Made by a program: the position numbers and the translations under genes
Notes under the pieces: model-generated
What the model saw: the letters and a program-made list of their open reading frames with translations, nothing else
The model's database searches: none
Told to the model about the DNA's origin: nothing
Source: Paenibacillus tianmuensis
GTDB lineage: Bacteria; Bacillota; Bacilli; Paenibacillales; NBRC-103111
Direction: 5' to 3'
Length of the DNA: 64,000 nucleotides
Assembly: GCF_900100345.1 (NCBI RefSeq)
Contig: NZ_FMTT01000002.1
Span: 62,001 to 126,000 of the forward strand
Shown: piece by piece, positions 1 to 8,084 of the stretch
Layout of the letters: every line of letters begins with the position of its first letter
Numbering within the stretch: the first letter of the stretch is position 1

Positions 1-1024
1 TGAGTCCGCCCATGCGGACGCGCGTCTTCCAGTTCATTTTGCCGGCCGCTTGCGTACGGCTCATAATTCTTCCCGCGCCGTGCACCGTGCTGTAGAAGGC
101 TGCCCGGTTTTCCTCCGTATCCTTTCCCCGGACAATGACCGAGATATCGCCCATGCTCCCGCCGATGAATCCGAGCTGGCCGGGAGCGGACGGCGTCGCC
201 CCTTTGCGCACGACGACCGTTTCGCGGCCGCCGTGAGTTTCTTTCCACGCATAATTGTGGTGATTATGCACCTCGAATTCCACGTCCGCTCCCAGAATCG
301 CCAGCACCTGACGAATGACAGCGTCTCTTCCGGCATAGGCGTACCGCCCGGCCAGCTTCATGGCGCGGTAATACATATCGCCAAGCTCGCTGTCCAGATC
401 GAGCAGCACCGGCGGCTGGTCCATCTTTTCCCCCGGAGCGTTGGCCATAAACTCCCGTCCCGCTGCAAGGTTAATAAACCCGCTGGCCGTCTTATGCCCG
501 AATCCGCGGCTGCCGAAGTGATTGCCGATCCACAGCCGCCCCGTCTTCGCTTCCTCGAACAAATCGACGAAGTGATTCCCGCTGCCTACGGTCCCCAACT
601 GGTCGCGGGCGAGCGCCTTCAGCTTATCGTGCTCCTGACGCCCGATGGCGGCATACACCGACCAGTCCGGATCGTCGAACAGCTCGTGATCCACCTTCTT
701 GTTGCTTACACGCCCGATGCCGAACGAAACGTTCCTTGCGATCTCATCCATGATACGCCCTAGCCGTGGCCGGATATCCGCTGCGAGCAGGTTCGTTCGC
801 ACCGCTTTGTTCCCGCATCCGATATCGTACCCGACGCCTGACGGCGAGATTTGACCCTCGTAGACGATCACCCCGCCGATCGGCTGGCTGTAGCCCTTAT
901 GGTGGTCCGCCATCAGCAGTGCCTGCACGACATTTCCGTGCTCCACGCACGTTTTGGCTTGCGCCAAGGCGCCTGCCTCCGGGTTCCCCCAGACGCGGAC
1001 GCCGTCTATAATTTGATAAGCCAT
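1..1024 (-). CDS. rtcB: RtcB-family RNA ligase (3' end beyond left edge)
   Basis: RtcB joins RNA ends carrying 2',3'-cyclic phosphate or 3'-phosphate to 5'-OH ends, using GTP and Mn2+. About 341 residues are readable and the C-terminus lies outside the window. Visible motifs are GYDIGCGNKAV with the metal-binding Cys near residue 70, GTVGSGNHF near 144-152, a GNHFGSRGFGHK block near 167-177, VHNHHN, and HGAGRIMSR, whose His corresponds to the guanylylated residue of the family. The ATG start has an AAGGAG site 8 nt upstream, inside the end of the preceding gene, so the two reading frames overlap by 19 nt and are probably translationally coupled. It is the last visible gene of the rsr-rlaP-helical repeat-rtcB series. 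Confidence 0.93.
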   Translation of the reverse strand, partial: MAYQIIDGVRVWGNPEAGALAQAKTCVEHGNVVQALLMADHHKGYSQPIGGVIVYEGQISPSGVGYDIGCGNKAVRTNLLAADIRPRLGRIMDEIARNVSFGIGRVSNKKVDHELFDDPDWSVYAAIGRQEHDKLKALARDQLGTVGSGNHFVDLFEEAKTGRLWIGNHFGSRGFGHKTASGFINLAAGREFMANAPGEKMDQPPVLLDLDSELGDMYYRAMKLAGRYAYAGRDAVIRQVLAILGADVEFEVHNHHNYAWKETHGGRETVVVRKGATPSAPGQLGFIGGSMGDISVIVRGKDTEENRAAFYSTVHGAGRIMSRTQAAGKMNWKTRVRMGGL

Positions 1025-2610
1025 GCCGTCAGCTCCTTTTCCTGCAAAAGCTTCGCAATTCGTTCCTTTATTTGTTCATTCGGCTCGGAGGCAACCAGTT
1101 CCTGCAAGGCGCCCGTCACTTCCTCTCCCCACACCGGAAGAGGCCATGCCTCCAAGCATCTCAACGCCATGTTGCGGTTCATGGTCGCCGGGCTTCGCAA
1201 GCCGGCGGCGACCAACTTCGTCCCGCGCCCCTCGAAAACATCCAGCGCCCGCAGCAGGCTTTGCAGGCATTGATGCGGCTCGTACTGCTCCCCGTAGCCG
1301 ATTTCGTCCTGCGGACCGCTGGCGATTTCATCCAATGGAAGATGCGCTTCCGCATAACGGACCAAGCGATCCATTCGCTCTGGCTCATCGGTTTGCGCAA
1401 GCTGAACATACAGGAGGCTGTCCAGCGGATGCTTCTGCAGCTGCCCGAACAGCTCCTCCCAGATGTCCATGCGAAGCCGGTAGGCCGCATAGATCGCATG
1501 CTGCCGTACCGCGCTGTCCTGCGAGCGGATGGCTTCCTCTATTTTGGACGGCCAACCTTCATCGTGGATGACGTTCTCGCACAGCCGCTTGCAGGCTTCA
1601 CGCAGGTCGTCGGACCAACCCCTGCCATACCGTCGTTCCCAACGCTGCCCGTCTTCGCTTAGAAAATCATAAATATCCGTCACAACCGACAGCTGTACTG
1701 CGGTCACGCACATCGTCTGCGAATGCCTTAGAAAATCGCCTACCGCCGACGCTGCATCCTCATAGTCGTCAATATCCTCCATCGCATCCTCTCCGGCCAG
1801 CAGCGCCGAGAGGATGACCCCTGCACCGTCATACAGCTCGCGATCCACAGAGGCTTGCGACAGCGCTTCAGCCAGCCCGCCGTTACGCGCGCAATAACAG
1901 GCCGGATGTTCGTGCATGATACGGTTGGAGCATCCGTGGCGAAGCAGCCAGTCCCGGATTTCCTGCGTCTGCGGCTCCAGACGCTCAACCAGTTGGATTT
2001 TTCCCCTACCGTCTACAACTTTGGCCAACTCGAACAGCGTCTCGTTCGCGTTATTCAGACTTCCCTGAATCGCAACCGCCGAATAGAGCGTAAATTCGAC
2101 ATGCTTGCCCAGCGTAACGACCAGTTCCCGGTGTTTCTCGGTTTCGAACTGGCCCAGCAGCGCAATCCCCAGCTTGACAACATTGCGGTGCGCCCCATGT
2201 CTCGCAAACCACTCCGCTTCCTGGTACAGATTCGGAATTACAACTCCGGGGTGTTCCCGCAGCGACTCCAGCAAGAGAAGGTTAATGACGCTCAGCACAT
2301 CTTCCTGCATCAGCTTGAGGTACGTGGCGCGTCTTTTTTTGTTGCCCGGTCTCCGGCTTTGTTTGACCAGAAGCTGCATCAGTTCTTGCACCTTCGCCGT
2401 GTCCGCCTGCCCTTCGACGGGTTCGCTGAACGTCCCATCCATTCCCCCGGCGACCCAGTGTACGGAATGCCCGGCCCAATACTCGTCGTCATCCGGCAGC
2501 GTGTCATCGGCGAGGCGGCCCCGGTCATCCAATGCAGACACGATGTATTCATAGATGGAAGGCTTGCCGTCCCATGGATAAAGTGTATTTTGATCAAACT
2601 TGGTTATCAT
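1006..2610 (-). CDS. HEAT-like helical-repeat protein of RNA repair cluster
   Basis: This 534-residue soluble protein has no signal peptide or membrane segment. The sequence is dominated by amphipathic helices of 30-40 residues, especially in the C-terminal half (for example around AIRSQDSAVRQHAIYAAYRL and the last 80 residues). This suggests an alpha-solenoid of the HEAT type; that is my inference from composition and periodicity. I do not recognise a catalytic motif. The ATG start follows AGGTGA. It lies 7 nt after the stop of the nucleotidyltransferase gene and overlaps rtcB by 19 nt, so it belongs to the same transcript. A scaffold or substrate-presentation role in RNA repair is plausible but unproven. 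Confidence 0.7.
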   Translation of the reverse strand: MITKFDQNTLYPWDGKPSIYEYIVSALDDRGRLADDTLPDDDEYWAGHSVHWVAGGMDGTFSEPVEGQADTAKVQELMQLLVKQSRRPGNKKRRATYLKLMQEDVLSVINLLLLESLREHPGVVIPNLYQEAEWFARHGAHRNVVKLGIALLGQFETEKHRELVVTLGKHVEFTLYSAVAIQGSLNNANETLFELAKVVDGRGKIQLVERLEPQTQEIRDWLLRHGCSNRIMHEHPACYCARNGGLAEALSQASVDRELYDGAGVILSALLAGEDAMEDIDDYEDAASAVGDFLRHSQTMCVTAVQLSVVTDIYDFLSEDGQRWERRYGRGWSDDLREACKRLCENVIHDEGWPSKIEEAIRSQDSAVRQHAIYAAYRLRMDIWEELFGQLQKHPLDSLLYVQLAQTDEPERMDRLVRYAEAHLPLDEIASGPQDEIGYGEQYEPHQCLQSLLRALDVFEGRGTKLVAAGLRSPATMNRNMALRCLEAWPLPVWGEEVTGALQELVASEPNEQIKERIAKLLQEKELTAWLIKL

Positions 2611-2616
2611 CGTCAA

Positions 2617-3405
2617 TCACCTGTTCTCCCACACTTCGCTAAGCACGGCACGGAACAGCCCGTCAAGCTCGCGGGCCTGTGCGCCTTCGGCGCTGTTCAA
2701 ATGAACGGCCGTACGCTCGAAATGATTCATTTTTTGTTCCAAAAACTCGTTGATAGGGTTGATCCTTGGCTCGTAGTCCATTTCGTCTCCCGCCATTTTG
2801 CGCTCCACCAGCTTGAGAATGACCTGTTTCAGCTCGCTGCCCTCCGGCACCAAACGGTCCACCAGCACGTCGAATTCCATCGGCGGCATCGCGTTAAACC
2901 GTTCGATCCATTCGCAGGCCAGAACCGGACGAAGCACGTAAAAATATTTTTTGATCTTCACCTGCTCCCCCTGCAAGTATTCGCGGTAATTTCCCTTCGC
3001 CATATTGAGATAGTGATACATGCACGATTTCGGGGAAAAGGTCAGAGGCGACATGCTGCGGATACGCTCCGCCGCACAATATTTCTCGTAGTACGGGATC
3101 GGCGATTGCAGCCATTCCAGCAGCGGCGGGTTCGACTTGCGGAATAAATTCAGCGCCTTCTTCAAATCCCAGCCGTTGATATCGAGCTTGTCGCTGATCG
3201 GCCGCTCGATCACGTCCCGTTGATCAAATATGGATAAGTACCATTCGACAGGCCGGACGTACAGGAAACGGACATCGTAGTCGCTGTCCTTTGACGGGAA
3301 CCCCCATGCCCGACTGCCCGATTCGCAAGCGTACAGGATGCGCACCTGCTCCTGCCGCTCGATCTGGTAGAGTTCTTCTAATATAGGTTGACGAAAGTCG
3401 GTCAT
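2617..3405 (-). CDS. RlaP-type nucleotidyltransferase (YcgL/COG3541 family)
   Basis: This 262-residue protein belongs to the DNA polymerase beta superfamily. The nucleotidyltransferase signature is near residues 30-48: GSRAWGFPSKDSDYDVRFLY, with the GS pair followed by the SDYD metal-binding carboxylates. The family (Pfam RlaP, RNA repair pathway DNA polymerase beta family) is known to accompany RtcB ligases and is proposed to add nucleotides to damaged RNA ends; that function is predicted from context in the literature rather than shown here. The start has an excellent GAAGGAGG site 9 nt upstream. It sits between rsr and the helical-repeat gene, all on one strand. Its length matches the family. 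Confidence 0.85.
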   Translation of the reverse strand: MTDFRQPILEELYQIERQEQVRILYACESGSRAWGFPSKDSDYDVRFLYVRPVEWYLSIFDQRDVIERPISDKLDINGWDLKKALNLFRKSNPPLLEWLQSPIPYYEKYCAAERIRSMSPLTFSPKSCMYHYLNMAKGNYREYLQGEQVKIKKYFYVLRPVLACEWIERFNAMPPMEFDVLVDRLVPEGSELKQVILKLVERKMAGDEMDYEPRINPINEFLEQKMNHFERTAVHLNSAEGAQARELDGLFRAVLSEVWENR

Positions 3406-3536
3406 CGCGGTTCTCCTCCTTCAAATCGGGAATGCTGCTGTATGTATAAAAGCCATCGACCTCAGCGGTCCATGGCCCGATGCTCTTATAGATGGTTTTA
3501 CGGCGTGTGCCGGACATGGCCGACTGGCGTAAAATG

Positions 3537-3635
3537 TCATCTGAATAGGACCGATGAGATGCGGAAGTCAAATCTGTGTTGTTTGTACCTTGGGATAAAC
3601 TGTAAATTCGTCGTCGTAATCCCTGCCATCTTCAT
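3537..3635 (-). CDS. possible 32-aa small ORF between rsr and rlaP
   Basis: The 258-nt gap between rsr and rlaP contains AAAAGGAGG followed after 3 nt by an ATG that opens a 32-codon basic peptide (start MKMAGITTTNLQF, end SSVLFR). Two other frames are also partly open here. One continues as a Tyr/Ser-rich reading with a weak TTG start that runs into rlaP. The strong ribosome site supports translation, but the ATG is unusually close to it and the peptide has no recognised family. A decayed or frameshifted gene, or a structured RNA in the gap, are alternatives. Confidence 0.3.
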   Translation of the reverse strand: MKMAGITTTNLQFIPRYKQHRFDFRISSVLFR

Positions 3636-3663
3636 CGGCCTCCTTTTCGTTGGAAATGGATCG

Positions 3664-5172
3664 TTACTTTTCGCCGCCACCCAGCTCCATGGCGTCGATC
3701 TTCCCGGTCATGTCCGAGTAGCCCTGTACCGCTTGCGCAATATAGGACAGCACGGTATCACTCCAGCCGTAAATATAGAACGTGTTTCGGTCGGCGGGTG
3801 GCGCCATCGCATAGCGGTACGGCGCAATGTCGACAATGAACGCTTTGACCTGCGGGTTCACCTTGGCGCGGTATTTTGCCAGTTCGGCGTAGAACGAGCT
3901 TCCGCTGTTCTGCTGCTCATCCGTGATCATGATGATCTGATCGACCCGCTTGTTTTCATTAAACAGCTTGCGCACAGGCGCGCCGGTATCGGTTCCGCCG
4001 CGGGAACGGATGCGGTCCGCTTGTGTTAAGATGCTGTCGTGACGCGAGGGCTTGGCATCCGTCACAACCGTATCGAACAGCAAGAACAACGAGTTTCCTT
4101 GCGTTTTCTTGTACAGCGCCAAGGCGAATACGGACCCGATCTGCAAATATTCCCCCTGCATGGAACCGGAAATATCGAGGAAGATCGCCGTGTTCTCGCC
4201 GATCTCCGGCAAGTTCGCAAACGTATGCTCCACCGCCGTCCGAAGCGCGTCGCGCAGCTCCGGACGCTCTACCTCCCGGAATGCCTTGGCGAACCGGAAC
4301 GGCAAAATTTTCGCTTTGCGCAGCGCCTCCGCATTCGTCAGACGCTCCACCGCAAACGTCAGATTGGCTTTCTTCTCAAACACGCCCGCGCGATCCAGCG
4401 CGTTCAAATGACGCAGCAGCGCAAACGTAGGCATCTGGCGCAGCAATGCCTTCCAGACGGCCTTAGACGGCTTGATCGCCCCCGTCACCGTTTCGTACGG
4501 CAGCTTTCCGCGTTCGATGCAAGCGAGCCGCTCGGCTTCGCTTCTCGCCCTCTTCAATTGCTCAAGCGCCTCCACCTGCGGAAGCATGGCGAGACTTGTC
4601 TCCTGCCCGCGCAGGTAACGGAACAGCGCCTGCTGCTTGAGATCGGCCGGCTTCGGATGCGCCGTCGCGATCGCGTCGCCCAAGCTGAACCCGCGTCCCC
4701 GGCCGTTGTACTTCAGCGCCCAATATTCGGACACCCCGGACAGGAAGCGGGCAACCTGCCGTTTCACGGCCCGGCCACCCTGCCCGCGGCCAAGTCCCCG
4801 CAGGATCGTCAGGAAGTCGGACAAATCCGAAGGAATCCGGACCACCTGGTCGAACACCTTGGCGAATAAATCCGGCCGGTAAGACGACAGGATGGCCAAT
4901 CCGAACAACGGCTGCAACCGCATAAATCCCTCGTTGCGGGCGAACACCAGCGCTTTGGCCATAAATTGCGGATTTTGCCGCGCCCTTTCGTGGTGCAGCT
5001 CCAGCGCGTCCTGCAGCAGCTCGTTTTGATCGGCGTAAAATGTATTTCCTAGCGTATTGGTTAACAGCGTCTGCACGTACTGCTCTTCGGCTGAACGCGC
5101 ATAAGCAGGAAATCCGTCTTTGTTATATTTCGTCGGCGGCATGGCGCCGAACATTTTTTTAGCGAAACTCAT
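3664..5172 (-). CDS. rsr: Ro60 orthologue Rsr (TROVE + vWA domain)
   Basis: Bacterial Ro60 is a ring-shaped RNA-binding protein that binds Y RNAs and misfolded RNAs. It works with exonucleases in rRNA maturation or decay and in stress survival. The 502-residue protein has the usual length. The N-terminal two thirds is the helical TROVE module. The C-terminal vWA domain carries an intact MIDAS site: DISGS at residues 333-337, the Thr in RGGTDTG, and the Asp in MITDE. I chose the ATG giving MSFAKKMFG because GGGGAGGG lies 8 nt upstream; a longer in-frame start would reach into the structured RNA region. The Y RNA gene lies about 170 nt upstream on the same strand. Confidence 0.93.
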   Translation of the reverse strand: MSFAKKMFGAMPPTKYNKDGFPAYARSAEEQYVQTLLTNTLGNTFYADQNELLQDALELHHERARQNPQFMAKALVFARNEGFMRLQPLFGLAILSSYRPDLFAKVFDQVVRIPSDLSDFLTILRGLGRGQGGRAVKRQVARFLSGVSEYWALKYNGRGRGFSLGDAIATAHPKPADLKQQALFRYLRGQETSLAMLPQVEALEQLKRARSEAERLACIERGKLPYETVTGAIKPSKAVWKALLRQMPTFALLRHLNALDRAGVFEKKANLTFAVERLTNAEALRKAKILPFRFAKAFREVERPELRDALRTAVEHTFANLPEIGENTAIFLDISGSMQGEYLQIGSVFALALYKKTQGNSLFLLFDTVVTDAKPSRHDSILTQADRIRSRGGTDTGAPVRKLFNENKRVDQIIMITDEQQNSGSSFYAELAKYRAKVNPQVKAFIVDIAPYRYAMAPPADRNTFYIYGWSDTVLSYIAQAVQGYSDMTGKIDAMELGGGEK

Positions 5173-5293
5173 GGTTGGAACCCTCCCCGGCGCCTTGCCG
5201 TAATATGAACTTAGTAAGAACGAAGCGAGGAAAAAACGAAAAGGCGCATGGCATCTCTTCTGACGCCCGGCTTTCGCCGTCAATTCTTTTCCA

Positions 5294-5324
5294 TAAAAGT
5301 CGAAGGAGCCCTTTCAAGCGCCTC
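5294..5324 (-). repeat. partial direct repeat of the Y RNA 5' arm
   Basis: These 31 nt match the Y RNA 5' arm at 5447-5477 at 26 positions, including GAGGCGCTTG-A/G-AAGGG almost unchanged. The copy sits between the Y RNA and rsr. It can fold on its own: CGAAG and GAG pair with CTC and CTTCG around a 13-nt loop, with one bulged C. No second tRNA-like module follows. It may be the remnant of a duplicated Y RNA or a second protein-binding site in the rsr leader. Confidence 0.55.
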
Positions 5325-5345
5325 GCTTCGGTATTCCTATTAATG

Positions 5346-5486
5346 AAGATCCCCGAGGAAGTGGGCGGAAAGGTACATAACCGCTCTATCCCCTGAGCTA
5401 TTCCGCCATATAGCGGAAGCCGGACTCGAACCGGCGACCTGTCGCTTAAGAGGCGAAGTAACCCTTCCAAGCGCCTCGGTGATCTT
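5346..5486 (-). ncRNA. yrlA: bacterial Y RNA (YrlA type) with tRNA-like module
   Basis: The 141-nt RNA closes with AAGATC-A-CCGAGG (5486-5474) pairing CCTCGG-G-GATCTT (5358-5346): 12 bp around one A/G mismatch. An inner stem follows, GGAAGGG(T)TAC with GTACCTTTCC (5468-5458 / 5376-5367). Inside is a permuted tRNA. A 4-bp arm with the 7-nt loop CTCTTAA comes first, then a T arm GCCGG/CCGGC with canonical loop TTCGAGT (5435-5419). Next comes an acceptor-like stem TTCCGCT/GGCGGAA closed by ATAT (5418-5401), then a D arm GCTC/GAGC with loop AGGGGATA (5398-5383). T arm before D arm with a closed acceptor is the arrangement described for YrlA RNAs that bind Rsr and mimic tRNA. Its place just upstream of rsr supports the call. 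Confidence 0.88.
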
Positions 5487-5655
5487 TTGGCGTAAAGCTT
5501 TTGCCTTTCGGCGTCGGCCTTACGTGTATTATCATCGCTTATTTTCGGCCCCACGAACATGGCGAAAGTATTACGACATGAGAAAAGTTTTCCTTTTTCT
5601 CCAATTCCCTTCCCTGTTACAATAAAAGGAACTGCTACGAAAGCGGAGGTTGTCC
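5487..5655. promoter_or_regulatory. divergent control region, Y RNA/rsr versus WYL genes
   Basis: This 169-nt region separates the minus-strand RNA repair cluster from the plus-strand WYL regulators. Toward the Y RNA there is a -10-like GATAAT (minus strand, 5533-5528) with no good -35. Toward the WYL genes there is TACAAT near 5620 with a weak -35. Poor -35 boxes on both sides would fit activator-dependent transcription. I found no clear sigma-54 promoter of the kind used by RtcR-controlled rtcBA operons. Exact start sites cannot be fixed by eye. Confidence 0.35.
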
Positions 5656-6972
5656 ATGGCCAGAGAAAGCTTCGATAAAGAAATCCAGTTTTTGCGCATG
5701 CTGGTGCTGACCAGCGGCGCCTACAGCCGCCAGCAATTCGCTCAGCGGCTCGGCATCTCCGTACATACCTTCGACAAGACGATCCGGCGGCTGAAGGACA
5801 TCGTGAACACGGTGTACCAACAGCTCCCGCAGGAGCAGGGCAAAGAATTCGCCGAAACGCTCCGCTTCAGCTACTACGAGTCCGCCGACCCGATGCTGCT
5901 GTTCTTATACCGCGCCAAATCGCTCAAGGAATCCGAAAGCCACCGGCTGTCGCTGCTGCTCGCCGCCATGCAGGAGGAGGCCCGGACCGTCATGGAGCTG
6001 CTCGATGCGTGCTGCAGCGATCTTCCCGAGGAGCTTCCGCTGCCCGACGAGAAAACGATTCGCTCGGACCTGAAATATTTGGAGGAAGTCGGCGTTATCG
6101 TAAAAGAGCCTGGGGGACGGCCTTACCGGTACCGGATTCACGACCGGCTCGTCAAGGACCTGACCTACGAGGAGCTTCTCGATCTCTACGATTATGTCGA
6201 CATTATGGCGAATACGCAGGTGCCGTCCGTTCAAGGCTATCTGCTGCGGGATAGTGTGAAGAAGGCTTTGCAGCAAGCGGGCAACGCGGATAACGCCACA
6301 GGAGAGCCTTTTCTGTACAAGTACCATTATTACTCGCGCATTCTGGATGAAGCGCATTTGTTCACCCTGCTTGGAGCCATCCGTCAGCGCCGGAAGGTGC
6401 GGTTTCTCTATTTCTCTCCCAAGACGCGCAAAAGCTACGCCTCAAAAAATACGAACCCGCTGTTTGAACGCGAAACCGAGGGAAAAGAGGTGGTGATGCT
6501 GCCGCTCAAGGTGATCTACGATCACCAATACGGCCGATGGTATTTGCTTGGCTCGGAGACCCAGCGGGGGATCGTGAAGTTCCGTTTGGAAGGCTTGACG
6601 CAACTGAACGAGGACGAGGCCGTACCGGAAGAAACGTTCAACGAGAAGCTGCGACTGTTGGAGGAAAAGACCCGCTACAGCTGGCTTATCGATACGGGAA
6701 GGCCGCTTACGGTGCGGGTGCGGTTTTTCAGCCCGGAGGCCCCGCAGCCCAATTTCGTCAAGGAGCGCGTGCTGCTCCAAGGGCAATGGGGTCACATTAC
6801 GAAGGAAGAAGAAGCTTCCTTTATCTATGAAATTAAGGTGCACGGGACGGGCGAGATCAAGCCTTGGCTGCGGAGCTTCGGCTCCAGCTGCGAGGTACTT
6901 GAGCCGGAGCACCTGCGCCGGGAGCTGATTGAGGAGTGGAAGGAGATCGCAGCGTATTATGAATCCGTTTGA
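5656..6972 (+). CDS. WYL-domain transcriptional regulator (first of pair)
   Basis: WYL proteins are ligand-responsive regulators, often thought to sense nucleic acids or nucleotides. This 438-residue protein has an N-terminal helix-turn-helix (YSRQQFAQRLGISVHTFDKT, about residues 24-43). A second winged-helix-like segment follows near 130-165 (KTIRSDLKYLEEVGVI). A WYL domain lies around residues 245-320, where KVRFLYFSPKTRK and the later GRWYLLG are typical. The ATG is preferred over an upstream in-frame TTG because GGAGG lies 6 nt before it and abuts the TTG. It overlaps the next gene by 14 nt. Its divergence from the rsr/rtcB cluster suggests it controls RNA repair; this is inference. Confidence 0.8.
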   Translation: MARESFDKEIQFLRMLVLTSGAYSRQQFAQRLGISVHTFDKTIRRLKDIVNTVYQQLPQEQGKEFAETLRFSYYESADPMLLFLYRAKSLKESESHRLSLLLAAMQEEARTVMELLDACCSDLPEELPLPDEKTIRSDLKYLEEVGVIVKEPGGRPYRYRIHDRLVKDLTYEELLDLYDYVDIMANTQVPSVQGYLLRDSVKKALQQAGNADNATGEPFLYKYHYYSRILDEAHLFTLLGAIRQRRKVRFLYFSPKTRKSYASKNTNPLFERETEGKEVVMLPLKVIYDHQYGRWYLLGSETQRGIVKFRLEGLTQLNEDEAVPEETFNEKLRLLEEKTRYSWLIDTGRPLTVRVRFFSPEAPQPNFVKERVLLQGQWGHITKEEEASFIYEIKVHGTGEIKPWLRSFGSSCEVLEPEHLRRELIEEWKEIAAYYESV

Positions 6973-7780
6973 GAAAATTTTTAATTACCAAGTCATGTCA
7001 CGTCTGCACGAAACGGGCACGCTCGCCGTCACCTCCCATGAGCGGACATGGCTTAAGGCAATGCTGGAGCACCCGGCATCCGGGCAAGCTTTTACTCCCG
7101 AGACATTGGAGAAGCTGCAAAGCATGCTCGAAGGCGACCTTGCGTTGGATATGAAGGAAGGCTTCGAGGAAAAGGCCAAAAGCAAGGATCAGCAGGTATA
7201 CCATCCGCTTCTGCGCCCCTTGCGGCGGATCATGCTGCGGAAGAGCGGCATTCTCATGAACCACCGGATCAGAGACGGACGGATATTCGAGGAGCAACCG
7301 GGCTTTCCGTTCAAGCTGGAATATTCGATGGTCAAACGGGAATGGTACTTGATCTGGTATCACCTCCAGTATCGGGCACTGATGAATACGAAGCTGCAGC
7401 ATATCGTGGAGCTTGCGGAACAGCCGGTTTCCGGGGAGGAAGCTACGGCTGTCGAAGCGGACATCAACCGCATGCTGGAGAGCCGGAAGGAATCGGCGGT
7501 CATCGAGGTGGTGCGCCGATATAACAGCGAGCTGTCCCGCATCCTTTACGCCTTCTCGTGTTTCGAGAAGCAGATCGGGTACGACGAAGCGGCAGACAGC
7601 TACACGATCCGGCTGACGTTCCTTGGGGACGAGAGCGAATATATTTTGTCCAAGCTGCGCTTTCTCGGCATGCGGGTCCGGGTGGTCGAAGGCGACAAGC
7701 TCAAACGGCGCATGCGGGAATCGGCAGCCAAGGCGCTAAGCCGATACGGGGTAACGGAGGAGCAGCAGGTTGTTCTGTGA
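6959..7780 (+). CDS. WYL-family regulator (second of pair)
   Basis: This 273-residue protein starts inside the end of the first WYL gene (ATG at 6959). It has no obvious N-terminal helix-turn-helix but includes a WYL-like core (LRPLRRIMLRKSGILM, then YSMVKREWYLIWYH, about residues 85-140) and a C-terminal extension like those of PafC-type proteins. The 14-nt overlap implies coupled translation, and the pair may act as a heteromer as PafB/PafC do; that comparison is inference. An internal AAGGAG site lies 12 nt upstream. Confidence 0.7.
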   Translation: MNPFEKIFNYQVMSRLHETGTLAVTSHERTWLKAMLEHPASGQAFTPETLEKLQSMLEGDLALDMKEGFEEKAKSKDQQVYHPLLRPLRRIMLRKSGILMNHRIRDGRIFEEQPGFPFKLEYSMVKREWYLIWYHLQYRALMNTKLQHIVELAEQPVSGEEATAVEADINRMLESRKESAVIEVVRRYNSELSRILYAFSCFEKQIGYDEAADSYTIRLTFLGDESEYILSKLRFLGMRVRVVEGDKLKRRMRESAAKALSRYGVTEEQQVVL

Positions 7781-7831
7781 GCGGCGGAAACCTTCGCAAA
7801 ACCAATAGAGGATACGAAAAGGAGGTGTCCT

Positions 7832-8029
7832 ATGTACGCGGTTCATTGGCCTAATATGATTTTGTTCGCCCTACTTTTCCTGGCCTTTCCGATCTATGTC
7901 GTTTACCGGCTGCAAACGATCTCCCGCAAGCTATCCCGTATCGAACAGCAGCTTCTCGACCAGAAGCGGGCGGAGATCAAGGCGGAGAACGCCCGCATCG
8001 CCAAATCGCAAGAGCCCCCCACCGCCTAA
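7832..8029 (+). CDS. small single-pass membrane protein
   Basis: This 65-residue protein has one strong hydrophobic segment (about residues 8-24, MILFALLFLAFPIYVVY). A charged amphipathic tail rich in Lys, Glu and Gln follows (RKLSRIEQQLLDQKRAEIKAENARI), probably a short coiled coil in the cytoplasm. AAAAGGAGG precedes the ATG by 7 nt. It follows the WYL genes on the same strand after 51 nt and may share their transcript. No function is recognised. Confidence 0.75.
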   Translation: MYAVHWPNMILFALLFLAFPIYVVYRLQTISRKLSRIEQQLLDQKRAEIKAENARIAKSQEPPTA

Positions 8030-8084
8030 AGGTCACAGCCCTTAAGCGATGGGGAGCTCAGCGCATCCCGGCAAGGCCGACGAC

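Noticed and set aside
5346-5486. Functional circularly permuted tRNA gene
   Set aside because: The acceptor is closed by an ATAT loop, no CCA or usual 5' end would form, and the flanking 12-bp closing stem plus rsr context fit a Y RNA better.
5159-5560. 133-codon open frame across the Y RNA on the minus strand
   Set aside because: It runs through the paired arms of the Y RNA and reads as low-quality protein; it has no suitable ribosome site and the structure explains the sequence.
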